A stretch of DNA of 49,218 nt from Bacteroidota bacterium. GTDB taxonomy: Bacteria > Bacteroidota > Bacteroidia > NS11-12g > UBA955. The stretch lies in assembly GCA_025354385.1 (NCBI GenBank), contig JANXMZ010000067.1, positions 1-49,218 on the forward strand. The letters run 5' to 3'. Under the pieces are notes generated by a model, which was given only the letters and a program-made list of their open reading frames with translations, had not been told where the DNA came from and did not search any database. Within the stretch, counting starts at the first letter, position 1, and each line of letters begins with the position of its first letter. A program made the translations under genes and the position numbers. This document shows positions 8,749 to 17,092 of the stretch, in pieces.

Positions 8749-10371
8749 ATGATAGTTGTACTTTCATTATGGCTGGTTCAATGGCTCGTTTTAAAAGCGG
8801 CCGGAAAGTTGGCGATTCAATTAATGAATGACACGCAACCATCTTGGTTCGAAGAGCTATTAATAGGCTATTGCTTACTGACTAGTTTATCAATCCTGCT
8901 TTCATTATTTATGCCAATTAATGGTTGGGTTGGTTCATGCCTTTTAATTGTTGCCATTGTATATTTAGGATTCAATAAATCACTCTTTCCAAATTTTAAG
9001 TTTAATAAGGTCAACTTAGTTTACTATTTATTAGCGCTGTTTATTTTAATACTCTCGATTCCCACACCCAATCATGGTGACAGCAGCTTTTACCATGCGC
9101 AAGCCTTGCAATGGGTAGAATCCTATCGCGCTGTTCCGGGGCTTGGCAACCTCTTTGGGCGTCTTGCTTTTAATTCATCCTTATTTAATGCGCAGTCCCT
9201 ATTTTCTTTGCATCCTTTCTCCAAAGTATCTTCCCATTTTTTAAATGCGTTTATGTTGTTAACTTGGTATATTTATTTAGTGCAATGCATTTCTAAAAAA
9301 GAAAACAAAAATGAGTTTCGACTTATGAGCTTACTATATGCTTTCTCCACTGTATTTATTGCTCGTGGCTGGATATCTAGTGTCGCGCCTGATGTGATGG
9401 CAGGGCTCATGATGCTTGTTATTTGTCACCGTTTTACAAGTCACCTTTTATCAGCAGAACCTTTAAAATTACCTTTCCTACTAATCTTGGTTTTTACAGC
9501 CATTACCATCAAATTACCCGTGGTATTTATACTTCCTTTATTGCTATTTTATCCTGCCCTCTTCCAACGAGCTAATTGCAAGTATGTACCCATTCCTATA
9601 TTAGTTCTTTTGCCATGGTGCATTCGTTCTATTATTTTATCGGGTTATTTGATATATCCTTATTTGCCTATGCCTATTTGGGCTCCAGATTGGCAAGTAA
9701 GCACCCACGCCACTTTCATAGAAAGAGCATGGATAAGCAGTTGGGCCCGATTGCCCGAGCAACCTTATCAGTATGTGTTAAACCTCTCTTTTACAGAGTG
9801 GTTTCCACTATGGTTCAGCAATCAATATACGGTCAATAAAATCCTCTTAATTGGTGTGTTATTTTCCATTGTTTTCAGCGCTTGTAAATTGATGGTAACG
9901 CTTCTCAAGCGAAAGATACTAACGCGAATAAATTGGTTAACCATTTGTTGGGGACTCGTCATCATTATTTGGCTTTTATATGCCCCCGACTTTCGTTTCG
10001 GCTACGGTCTTATCCTTCCCTATCTTGTTTTTTTCTCACATCAATATTTGCTTTCTAATTTAACCATAAAAGTACACCACTATAAGATAGGACTTTGGAG
10101 TTTTATATTGTTGATGGCTGCCATGACCTTTTATGTTTTGAGGAAAGAACATACACCTATTTTACATTGTATCGTCATTCCTGAATCCTATCCAGAGGTT
10201 AAATATGTGCGAAAGTCAGTGGGTCCTATCCCAATCAATGTTGTAAAAGATGAGAATTGTTGGAATACGCCAGTGCCATGCGTGAATTCAAATTTATTTG
10301 GAAATGAAGCAATAGAGGCTAGGGGTAATAAGATAGAAGATGGCTTCCGACTTAAACAGGACCTTTATTAA
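8749..10371 (+). CDS. polytopic membrane protein, LIC_10190-like
   Basis: Encodes 540 residues with about 11-13 hydrophobic helices along nearly the whole length. A polar segment after the first helices carries PNHGDSSFYHAQALQWVE and then VPGLGNLFGRLAFNSSLF. I recognise this as close to the signature of the LIC_10190 family of membrane proteins, which resemble GT-C-type glycosyltransferases. The early acidic/His loop (D, H) would suit such a polyprenyl-phosphate-sugar-dependent enzyme, but this is inference. The start ATG 8749 leads straight into a hydrophobic helix. It lies 49 bases after the kinase gene on the same strand. Function is unproven. Confidence 0.65.
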   Translation: MIVVLSLWLVQWLVLKAAGKLAIQLMNDTQPSWFEELLIGYCLLTSLSILLSLFMPINGWVGSCLLIVAIVYLGFNKSLFPNFKFNKVNLVYYLLALFILILSIPTPNHGDSSFYHAQALQWVESYRAVPGLGNLFGRLAFNSSLFNAQSLFSLHPFSKVSSHFLNAFMLLTWYIYLVQCISKKENKNEFRLMSLLYAFSTVFIARGWISSVAPDVMAGLMMLVICHRFTSHLLSAEPLKLPFLLILVFTAITIKLPVVFILPLLLFYPALFQRANCKYVPIPILVLLPWCIRSIILSGYLIYPYLPMPIWAPDWQVSTHATFIERAWISSWARLPEQPYQYVLNLSFTEWFPLWFSNQYTVNKILLIGVLFSIVFSACKLMVTLLKRKILTRINWLTICWGLVIIIWLLYAPDFRFGYGLILPYLVFFSHQYLLSNLTIKVHHYKIGLWSFILLMAAMTFYVLRKEHTPILHCIVIPESYPEVKYVRKSVGPIPINVVKDENCWNTPVPCVNSNLFGNEAIEARGNKIEDGFRLKQDLY

Positions 10372-10423
10372 AAACATGTGCACTAATTATACTCACCTCC
10401 TATTAGCATCCGCAAATAATTAT

Positions 10424-10431
10424 TACCTTTG
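10424..10431 (+). promoter_or_regulatory. -7 element TACCTTTG before the first EamA gene
   Basis: A perfect TAnnTTTG match ending 5 bases before the GTG start at 10437. The message would be leaderless or nearly so. The -33 position (about 10403) reads TTA rather than TTG. Confidence 0.55.
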
Positions 10432-10436
10432 AACCA

Positions 10437-11309
10437 GTGAAAATCGATTTAAAAACCGTTCTTGTCATTTTATTTTTGGGCTTGGTTTGGGGCAGTTCTT
10501 TTATCCTGATGAAGAAAGGATTGGCAGCCTTTTCGCCCTTGCAAGTGGCTTCATTAAGACTCGTATTTGCCGGTTGTGTGGCCATATTTTTCTTTGTGGG
10601 AATTTTCAAAAGTTTAAAAACAAAAGAATGGCTGTTCCTAGCGCTTTCTGGGACTATCGGAAATTTAATACCTGCTTATTTATTTGCCAGTGCTGCACCA
10701 GAAATTCCAAGTTCATTATCTGGCGCACTCAATGCACTTACCCCCATTTCAACTTTAATTTTTGGGGCTATTCTTTTCAATGTAGAAATCAAAATAAAAC
10801 ATATAGTAGGCATTTTCATAGGATTTTGCGGTGCCTTAATCCTTATTTTTTCCAACCCTAAATACGGTGGTCTTTCCTTTCACATGGATTATTTATATCC
10901 TTGTTTAAAAGTGATGTTGGCGGCCTTGTTGTGCGGCATTAATGTTAATATTATTAAATCAAGACTAGGTCATTTAACGGCTTTTGCCAACAGCATGGTA
11001 CCCTTAACGATTGTAGCAGTGCCCGCCTTTATCATTGGCTTAACTCAGCATACCTACACTGCAGCCACTCAGCCAGGTGCTTTGCAACCATTATTTTATT
11101 TATTCATTTTAGGGGTCATGGGATCGGCTGTTTCGCTCATTGTATTCAACCGCTTAGTTAAAAAGTCTTCGGCTCTGTTTGCGTCCTCTGTTACTTATTT
11201 GATTCCAGTAGTGGCCTTTATGTGGGGTATTATAGATGGCGAAAATATTGGTTGGATACAGTACTCGGGCATGGGCTTAATCATGGGTGGCATTACACTA
11301 TCACGATAA
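10437..11309 (+). CDS. EamA/DMT-family transporter
   Basis: Encodes 290 residues with about ten hydrophobic helices in two repeated halves, the pattern of drug/metabolite (EamA) transporters. The first half begins VLVILFLGLVWGSSFILMKKGL and PLQVASLRLVFAG, the standard EamA opening. The second half repeats the fold (LLCGINVNIIK ... TYLIPVVAFMWGIIDGENI). It is an inner-membrane exporter or exchanger of small metabolites, and the substrate cannot be predicted. The start is GTG at 10437, directly after a TACCTTTG -7 element, which fixes it. A second EamA protein is encoded at 46819. Confidence 0.88.
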   Translation: MKIDLKTVLVILFLGLVWGSSFILMKKGLAAFSPLQVASLRLVFAGCVAIFFFVGIFKSLKTKEWLFLALSGTIGNLIPAYLFASAAPEIPSSLSGALNALTPISTLIFGAILFNVEIKIKHIVGIFIGFCGALILIFSNPKYGGLSFHMDYLYPCLKVMLAALLCGINVNIIKSRLGHLTAFANSMVPLTIVAVPAFIIGLTQHTYTAATQPGALQPLFYLFILGVMGSAVSLIVFNRLVKKSSALFASSVTYLIPVVAFMWGIIDGENIGWIQYSGMGLIMGGITLSR

Positions 11310-11382
11310 GCTTGAGTTGCTATTCAAACTTATGAAAAGCCATAGCCTCTGTTAAATGAAACACCTTTATATCTAAAAAAAC

Positions 11383-11922
11383 TCAGTCCAATAACTTAAC
11401 CCCCGTGGCTTGAAAGCCAACAGAAATCAATGGTGTCGTGAATTTCTTTTTCGCTTGTTCCATGGTCATTGATTTAGCATCTTCCACAGCTTCGTGGATT
11501 TGTTGTTCAACAGTAGTAGTATCATTATAAAAACTACCACAAGCTATCACTTTCTTACCAGCCAAATCTTTATGCATTAAAAATTTGTGCCCAAAATCTA
11601 TGGATTGGGTAGTACTAGCACCTTTCAAATCGAACCAGCAACCTTTGCTCTGACAAACAGCCTCGATGGTTCCAGAAATCTTTGCTTCTTTAATTCCCTT
11701 TACTTTATAGAATCTTGTAGCTTCTTCGAGTGTTAAAGCTTTTGAAGTATCGAAAGCCGTACCATAAAACCCATCCACCAAGGTAGGCGTTAGGGCATCC
11801 TCTTTTTTGCATTCTTCTGGCTCTTCCGATTTGGTTTCGGCTACTTTGGGAGCTGCTTGATTATTGCAGGCCACTGAGCTAATTGTAATGACCGCTGCGA
11901 TAAATAGGTTTCTTAAAATCAT
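11383..11922 (-). CDS. DUF4920 lipoprotein
   Basis: Encodes 179 residues. The N-terminal signal peptide ends in a lipobox (ISSVAC, Cys19), so the mature protein is a lipoprotein. A Lys/Glu-rich linker follows. The main domain carries KISGTIEAVCQSKGCWFDL, the CxxxGCW-type motif typical of DUF4920, then FGHKFLMHKDLAGKKVIACGSF. Members are common in Bacteroidetes and may bind a metal or small ligand through the two cysteines, but the function is not established. A promoter element lies just upstream on the minus strand. The gene converges with the EamA gene. Confidence 0.82.
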   Translation of the reverse strand: MILRNLFIAAVITISSVACNNQAAPKVAETKSEEPEECKKEDALTPTLVDGFYGTAFDTSKALTLEEATRFYKVKGIKEAKISGTIEAVCQSKGCWFDLKGASTTQSIDFGHKFLMHKDLAGKKVIACGSFYNDTTTVEQQIHEAVEDAKSMTMEQAKKKFTTPLISVGFQATGVKLLD

Positions 11923-11926
11923 ACTG

Positions 11927-11934
11927 CAAATATA
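11927..11934 (-). promoter_or_regulatory. -7 element TATATTTG of the DUF4920 gene
   Basis: On the minus strand this reads TATATTTG, matching TAnnTTTG and ending 5 bases before the ATG at 11922. The transcript would start almost at the ATG, making it close to leaderless. Confidence 0.55.
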
Positions 11935-11945
11935 TTAACGCATCT

Positions 11946-12956
11946 TTAATTTATTGCATCCCCTTCTTCTGAAACTTGATTCGATGGATTTGCTTCTGCA
12001 TTGATTGGCTTACTTGGCTTTCTAAATTTCAAAAAAGCAATCACCAAACCGGCCAATCCAATGAACCAGTACCAAAAAGATGAACTTGACTTGGATTGAG
12101 ATTTATTCGAATTGTATCTATAATATTCTACCGATTCTGGCAATGGAGGTAAAACCGTGTCCACCTTAAATACTTCATCAGTATCAGTATTTATATCACC
12201 CAATGTAAACGTTGTAGGCCAATTAATTTCTAGAGGTTTGAATTCATTATAAGGCGAAATTCCGCCTAAGCTAACAACATCCAGTATTGGCTGACCAACA
12301 ATTTGAGACGTCCATCTTTCATTGTAATAGACAAAACACAAGGAAGACCGATAGTGCCCTTCATTCATGAACGAATAGGTCCCTCCTATTTTTAGTGATT
12401 GCGTTGATTCATCTGCAAGCCTTAATTCAACATCGATAGAATCGCCAATATATTGTTGCGGCACTTGAAAACTAAAGGCGTTGTTAGCATTCAAATCGAC
12501 GAGCAAACGAAAGGTATCAATCGAAAATTCAATTTGTTTGATGCGTTTATCTTCAGTATCTGGTTGTACAACACTGCCATTCATCACCGAAGAGGAGAAC
12601 AAAGTGGTATTTAAACTAAGGGAATTAGCGGTAGGAATACTTGTGCTATCAATTGTTTGCGCATTGAGTGCGCTGGGTAAAAAGGCACTCATCAAAAGGG
12701 TACCAGCAGCAGCCCTTCCATACCACCGATAACCATCATTAGAAGTAGGTTTTGGCAATAAGTTGCGATTCAGCTGTTGCTGATTAAACCGTCCACAGGT
12801 ATCCCTGTTTTGATTTACAAAATCATAAACTTGCGCATCGCTCATTTGTGTAAAATCCTTTACCACCTTATCGCACTGCACGCAATACCTGCCTCCCTGT
12901 TGTGGCGACATGCTTTGCCAATCGGCCTTACAGGGTTCCTTAATTTGTAATATCAT
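11946..12956 (-). CDS. membrane protein with N-terminal four-cysteine zinc-ribbon-like module
   Basis: Encodes 336 residues. The N-terminus carries Cys9, Cys25, Cys28 and Cys54 in the pattern EPCxxxW...GGRYCVQCDKVVKDFTQMSD...TCGRF, a cytoplasmic module often seen at the start of Bacteroidetes membrane proteins and probably a zinc site. A hydrophobic helix (YGRAAAGTLLMSAFLPSALNAQ) follows, then a periplasmic beta-rich domain of about 190 residues, then a second helix (SFWYWFIGLAGLVIAFLKF). The tail is acidic. I do not recognise the periplasmic domain. Relatives often carry a carboxypeptidase-regulatory-like domain in that place. The role is unknown; sensing or signalling across the membrane is speculative. 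A TATTTTCG element lies at 12969-12962. Confidence 0.65.
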   Translation of the reverse strand: MILQIKEPCKADWQSMSPQQGGRYCVQCDKVVKDFTQMSDAQVYDFVNQNRDTCGRFNQQQLNRNLLPKPTSNDGYRWYGRAAAGTLLMSAFLPSALNAQTIDSTSIPTANSLSLNTTLFSSSVMNGSVVQPDTEDKRIKQIEFSIDTFRLLVDLNANNAFSFQVPQQYIGDSIDVELRLADESTQSLKIGGTYSFMNEGHYRSSLCFVYYNERWTSQIVGQPILDVVSLGGISPYNEFKPLEINWPTTFTLGDINTDTDEVFKVDTVLPPLPESVEYYRYNSNKSQSKSSSSFWYWFIGLAGLVIAFLKFRKPSKPINAEANPSNQVSEEGDAIN

Positions 12957-13042
12957 AGGGATCGAAAATAATCTTTAGCAATAGCTAATTAACGCCTATA
13001 CCATTAAAAACATTGTCAGATTTTTGTAATAAAAAAAGAAAT

Positions 13043-13666
13043 TTACCAATTAATCAAATGCACCCTTTGTTGGTTAGGTAACACTTGCTCTAAGGTATCG
13101 CCACTAACAGCATCTATGGAATCTCTGCTTTCTCCAATGGTTGTTATTTGAATGGTTTTGTCATTCAGTTTTGTAAACTGATACATTGGCTTTTCAACAC
13201 ATTGATAAGTCATGCCAGTATATTTCTCAACCCATCTATCAGCAAAAGAAAATAATTTCAAATTGTCCCAGCAACTTTCGCTGCCTTGCAACAACAACAA
13301 AATTTCATGCTTGCCATCATTATTCAAATCACCCGCATCCGTTATCTGCATCTCCGTTACATATTGATTCAAAATTAATGAAGGGAAACAAGAAAAATGA
13401 ATTTCAGTTTGATGACTAAATGAATAACTGATAGCCTCTGTGGTATCGCGTATGCCATCTCCATTCAAATCATTGTAAAGCGTAAATAAAGTTGAAGTAG
13501 AATCATTTATCTTGCCACCCTTCCACTTTCTTACTCCAAAATTTTCATCTCCATTCAGCCACTCAGAGGCGTCTCCAATAGGATACTGTACCAATGATTT
13601 TTCACTATCCGTTCTTTTGCATGAAACCACACATAGTAAACCGATAGAAAGTATATAGCTGCGCAT
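13043..13666 (-). CDS. putative lipoprotein with FG-GAP-like calcium-binding loops
   Basis: Encodes 207 residues. A short signal peptide ends in LLCVVSC, a lipobox with Cys16. Two Asp-rich loops, DLNGDGIRDTTE and DAGDLNNDGKHEI, resemble the calcium-binding loops of FG-GAP/VCBS beta-propeller repeats or EF-hands. Full integrin-like repeats are not present, so the domain remains unnamed. It is probably exported and membrane-anchored. It stands alone on the minus strand, diverging from prfC, and its ATG follows a TAATTTTG element by 10 bases. The function is unknown. Confidence 0.65.
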   Translation of the reverse strand: MRSYILSIGLLCVVSCKRTDSEKSLVQYPIGDASEWLNGDENFGVRKWKGGKINDSTSTLFTLYNDLNGDGIRDTTEAISYSFSHQTEIHFSCFPSLILNQYVTEMQITDAGDLNNDGKHEILLLLQGSESCWDNLKLFSFADRWVEKYTGMTYQCVEKPMYQFTKLNDKTIQITTIGESRDSIDAVSGDTLEQVLPNQQRVHLINW

Positions 13667-13676
13667 TATTCAATCG

Positions 13677-13684
13677 CAAAATTA
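13677..13684 (-). promoter_or_regulatory. -7 element TAATTTTG of the lipoprotein gene
   Basis: The minus strand reads TAATTTTG, a TAnnTTTG match 10 bases upstream of the ATG at 13666. Confidence 0.5.
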
Positions 13685-13837
13685 GAATAGAATATTGGGA
13701 TTAACAAAATAATTACTTTAAAAGTTAAAATTATTTTACAGAACTGTCTTCATTATCAGTCAAATGCCCATTTTTATTACCTTACATCTCCTGGCATACA
13801 CTTCTTGATTTTTTTAGTAATAGCCACGCACAAATCT

Positions 13838-13845
13838 TATCTTCG
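13838..13845 (+). promoter_or_regulatory. variant -7 element TATCTTCG before prfC
   Basis: TATCTTCG differs from TAnnTTTG at one base and ends 5 bases before the GTG start of prfC. Similar TAnnTTCG variants precede the genes starting at 7471, 12956 and 36813, so this form may be tolerated in this genome. Confidence 0.4.
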
Positions 13846-13850
13846 CACCC

Positions 13851-15434
13851 GTGAATTTGAAAAGTGAAATACTGAAGCGCAAAACCTTTGCGATTATCAG
13901 TCACCCCGATGCTGGTAAAACCACCTTGACAGAAAAATTCCTCCTATTTGGTGGAGCCATACAAACAGCTGGAGCCGTTAAATCGAATAAAATTAAAAAA
14001 GCAGCTACCTCCGATTTTATGGAGATAGAAAAGCAAAGAGGTATTTCTGTAGCTACTTCGGTAATGACTTTCGAATACGGTGGCAAATTGGTTAATATCT
14101 TAGATACCCCCGGTCACAAAGACTTTGCTGAAGATACTTATAGAACTTTAACCGCTGTGGACAGTGTTATTTTAGTAATTGATTGTGTGAAAGGGGTGGA
14201 AGAACAAACAGAGCGCTTAATGGAAGTGTGCCGCATGCGTCAAACACCCGTTATTGTATTTATCAATAAAGTCGACCGCGATGGTCGCGACCCCTTTGAT
14301 TTGCTAGATGAATTAGAACAGAAGCTAAATATAAAAGTGCGCCCCTTGAGCTGGCCTATAAACGGTGGCAGAGAGTTTAAAGGCGTTTATAAAATTTATG
14401 ACAAGAGCATTAACTTGTTCGAAGCCAATAAAACTAAAATCAGTAAAGATATGGTGCGTATTGATGACCTAAGCGACCCAATACTGGATGAAATAGTAGG
14501 CGAAAAAGATGCCAATCAATTAAGACAAGATATTGAATTGATAGAAGGTGTTTATGGCGATTTTAAAGTGGAAGAATATTTAGAAGGGCGCGAAGCACCT
14601 GTGTTTTTTGGTAGCGCTTTAAATAATTTTGGTATTAAAGAATTGCTGGAGAAATTTTTAGAGATTGCCCCTTTTCCTCAGCCACGCCAAAGCAGTGATA
14701 GAGAGGTATCACCTGACGAGCCAAAATTCTCCGGTTTTATTTTTAAAATACATGCGAACCTAGATCCACGTCATAGGGATAGGATTGCCTTTTTAAGGGT
14801 TTGTTCTGGTGAGTTCGAACGCAACAAATTTTTTCACCATGTGCGTTTACACAAGAACATGAAGTTTGCTAGTCCTTTTACCTTTATGGCCGATAGTAAG
14901 GAACTATTAGAGAACGCATTTGCGGGCGATGTTGTGGGTTTATATGACACTGGTAATTTTAAAATTGGCGACACTTTAACAGAAGGAGAAGAACTGATGT
15001 ACAAAGGCATTCCCTCCTTTTCTCCAGAGATTTTCAAAGAGCTCATTAATCTAGACCCAATGAAATCGAAACAATTGGAGAAAGGTATAGAGCAGTTAAC
15101 AGATGAAGGGGTGGCGCAATTATACAGGCAAGAACCTGGCAATAGGAAATTCATTGGCACTGTTGGTGAATTGCAATTTGAGGTAATACAATACCGATTG
15201 GAAAATGAGTACAATGCCAAGTGTAGATTCGAGCCTCGCAATTTCTTTAAGGCTTGTTGGATGACAGGCGATGCCGATGCCATTACAGAGTTCATTAAAT
15301 TCAGACAAAAGAACATTGTGAAGGATAAGGACGATAATTTGGTATTTCTTGCAGAAACATCTTGGATATTGAACACTGCTATTCAGCAGAATCCAAAGAT
15401 AGAATTTCATACCACATCGGAGTTTAAGGTGTAA
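13851..15434 (+). CDS. prfC: peptide chain release factor 3
   Basis: Encodes a 527-residue translational GTPase that recycles release factors RF1/RF2 from the ribosome after termination. The G1 loop [12 protein letters not shown] lies at about residues 18-29. The switch region with [10 protein letters not shown], the G3 motif DTPGHKDF and the G4 motif [10 protein letters not shown] are all present, followed by RF3-specific domains II and III. The length matches the family's usual 525-530 residues. The start is a GTG (13851) close behind a TATCTTCG element. The gene is complete, with all GTPase motifs intact, and stands first on the plus strand before the paralogous lipoprotein pair. Confidence 0.96.
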   Translation: MNLKSEILKRKTFAIISHPDAGKTTLTEKFLLFGGAIQTAGAVKSNKIKKAATSDFMEIEKQRGISVATSVMTFEYGGKLVNILDTPGHKDFAEDTYRTLTAVDSVILVIDCVKGVEEQTERLMEVCRMRQTPVIVFINKVDRDGRDPFDLLDELEQKLNIKVRPLSWPINGGREFKGVYKIYDKSINLFEANKTKISKDMVRIDDLSDPILDEIVGEKDANQLRQDIELIEGVYGDFKVEEYLEGREAPVFFGSALNNFGIKELLEKFLEIAPFPQPRQSSDREVSPDEPKFSGFIFKIHANLDPRHRDRIAFLRVCSGEFERNKFFHHVRLHKNMKFASPFTFMADSKELLENAFAGDVVGLYDTGNFKIGDTLTEGEELMYKGIPSFSPEIFKELINLDPMKSKQLEKGIEQLTDEGVAQLYRQEPGNRKFIGTVGELQFEVIQYRLENEYNAKCRFEPRNFFKACWMTGDADAITEFIKFRQKNIVKDKDDNLVFLAETSWILNTAIQQNPKIEFHTTSEFKV

Positions 15435-15471
15435 ATTTTTATTATTTCTTCGAATTCCCTATCATTGAATA

Positions 15472-16122
15472 ATGAAAAGGGGAAGCATTTTCTTTGGGTT
15501 TTTAATAATTATACTTATCTCAGGATGTAGTTTAACTAGAATGCGCTACACCAATGGATTTAAATCTAATTTTGAAATAAATTTTTCAAAAAATGAAAGT
15601 AAGTCAGACTGTATAATGGCTAGAAAAGCTATTAAAAAACAGCGTAACCTCAAATACGCAAGCATTGGCTCAAGTTTTACGTTTATTGAATTTGACAATT
15701 CATCAGTAACAAATAATTTGGAAAATTACCAAACACAAGAATTACCAAAGGAAATAGGATCATATAATAAAAAAGTTGGTTTAATACCGACTAAACTTAG
15801 TTTAATTAATTCTGATTCTTCAAAAAAACAACCCATTAAAAAATTACCAATAGAGGGTAATATAAAAACCGGTGCGATACTTTTTTACACAGGCATTATT
15901 TTTTCAATTTTGAGTTCTCCGCTTAGCTCACCATTGTTTGGGTATGTTGGTATTGCATTTTTATTAATAGGATTCATTGTTTCATGTATTGGACTACATA
16001 ACTTTAACAAGGCACCAAAACTTTACAGAGGTGAGGGACTTGCTATAAGTGTTATAGTTATTTTCCTAGTTCAGCTAATCACAACACTTCTATTTATTAT
16101 CTTGCTTCTAGCATTTATTTAA
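15472..16122 (+). CDS. lipoprotein with C-terminal membrane helices, paralogue 1
   Basis: Encodes 216 residues. The signal peptide ends at a lipobox (ILISGCSLT, Cys19). It is followed by a short conserved stretch TRMRYTNGFKSNFE, a Lys/Ser-rich polar linker and a C-terminal hydrophobic domain with three to four helices and a GLHNFNKAPKLYRGEGL loop. The RY-GF motif after the lipid cysteine recalls a common Bacteroidetes lipoprotein type (xYxxGxxxxW-like starts) whose function is unknown. The gene is clearly a tandem paralogue of the next one. It lies 37 bases after prfC, probably as its own unit. A lipidated N-terminus combined with C-terminal helices is unusual. Confidence 0.65.
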   Translation: MKRGSIFFGFLIIILISGCSLTRMRYTNGFKSNFEINFSKNESKSDCIMARKAIKKQRNLKYASIGSSFTFIEFDNSSVTNNLENYQTQELPKEIGSYNKKVGLIPTKLSLINSDSSKKQPIKKLPIEGNIKTGAILFYTGIIFSILSSPLSSPLFGYVGIAFLLIGFIVSCIGLHNFNKAPKLYRGEGLAISVIVIFLVQLITTLLFIILLLAFI

Positions 16123-16132
16123 ACCTAATTTT

Positions 16133-16756
16133 ATGAATAAATATAATATTAAATTGACTCGCTATCTAATTCTAATTTTAGTTTTATCGAGTTGTGGGAC
16201 CTTTACTAAGATGCGTTATAGCTCTGGGTTTAAATCCAATTTTGAATTCATGAAAAAGGATCACAAAGAGGAAGAACCCACTATTAAAGCTAAGAAAGCT
16301 ATCAAAATAAAGCGGCCTGTTAGAATCACTAGAGCATCGCTAGAATTAATTGATACAGTTAGTCTAAATGAGTTGGTAACAATTAATCTTGAAATTAAAC
16401 AAGTAAACAAACCTAATAAAATTGAGAATTTAAAAACTAAGTCTCATTTATTCAATGAACAAATTGAGCAAGATTCTACAAAGAATAAAAAACAACAAAA
16501 ACCTCCTTTTGAAAAGAATAGCAAATGGGCGGGTATATTATTTTTATTAAGCTTATTAACAGTTCCTCTAGGAATAGGGGGAATTTTATTACTTATCAGT
16601 TTTATCTTAGCAATTGTTGGTCTTCGAAAAATAAAACGTTCTGAAATCCCTTTGAGAGGGAAAGGAATAGATAGGGCAATTATGATTCTTTTCCCATTGA
16701 TAATAATTTTGGGCCTTATCATTTTTGCATATTTTGTATCCATTATATTCATTTAA
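16133..16756 (+). CDS. lipoprotein with C-terminal membrane helices, paralogue 2
   Basis: Encodes 207 residues with the same plan as the preceding gene: a lipobox (LVLSSCGTF), then TKMRYSSGFKSNFEF, a charged linker and a C-terminal hydrophobic block with GLRKIKRSEIPLRGKGI between helices. The conserved FKSNFE stretch and the RGxGI/L loop are shared, whereas the linker has diverged. It begins 10 bases after paralogue 1 ends, so the pair is one operon produced by tandem duplication. The C-terminal helices resemble DUF4190-like small membrane domains, but I would not assign that firmly. The function is unknown. Confidence 0.65.
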   Translation: MNKYNIKLTRYLILILVLSSCGTFTKMRYSSGFKSNFEFMKKDHKEEEPTIKAKKAIKIKRPVRITRASLELIDTVSLNELVTINLEIKQVNKPNKIENLKTKSHLFNEQIEQDSTKNKKQQKPPFEKNSKWAGILFLLSLLTVPLGIGGILLLISFILAIVGLRKIKRSEIPLRGKGIDRAIMILFPLIIILGLIIFAYFVSIIFI

Positions 16757-17092
16757 ATTTAAACCACTGATAATAAGACAATTAATATTTTTTTAATATT
16801 TTTTGCAGCACATTAACCTCTTCTTTTGTCAAATAGTACAAAAGGAGTTCTTTGTAGATTTTTAAAATGTTAAAGTAAATGTTTGATAGTTTTTAAAGGG
16901 TGGTAGCACTTTAGTTATGTTGTTTTTTCACTATTATTTTTTTGTATCTTATCACTGCCCTTTAAAAACTTTTATTTTTAAAACTCTTTTTTGAATGCAA
17001 GCAATTGCGCTGTTTTTCAACCTTATTTATTTGTTTATAAAAAAAGCCTTGGTATTTATTTACCAAGGCTTTTTTATTCAATAGTCTTTTAA
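16757..17092. other. gene-poor AT-rich intergenic stretch with one terminator
   Basis: 336 bases without a supported gene. Apart from the strong hairpin at 17040-17075 I see no promoter consensus or coding pattern. A minus-strand frame at 16962-17288 runs through the hairpin and into the deoxyhypusine-synthase gene, and is not credible. Confidence 0.7.
17040..17075. terminator. bidirectional intrinsic terminator
   Basis: AAAAAGCCTTGGTA (17041-17054) and TACCAAGGCTTTTT (17061-17074) form a perfect 14-bp stem around a 6-base loop. Flanking A/T runs make it a terminator in both directions. It serves the deoxyhypusine-synthase-like gene (ending 17093, minus strand) and the plus-strand lipoprotein pair. 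Confidence 0.9.

Noticed and set aside
10487..10861. 124-codon overlapping frame in the first EamA gene
   Set aside because: Shadow of the transporter reading frame; no start signal or motif.
14834..15376. 180-codon minus-strand frame opposite prfC
   Set aside because: It is an antisense shadow of a fully conserved gene and has no promoter or motif.
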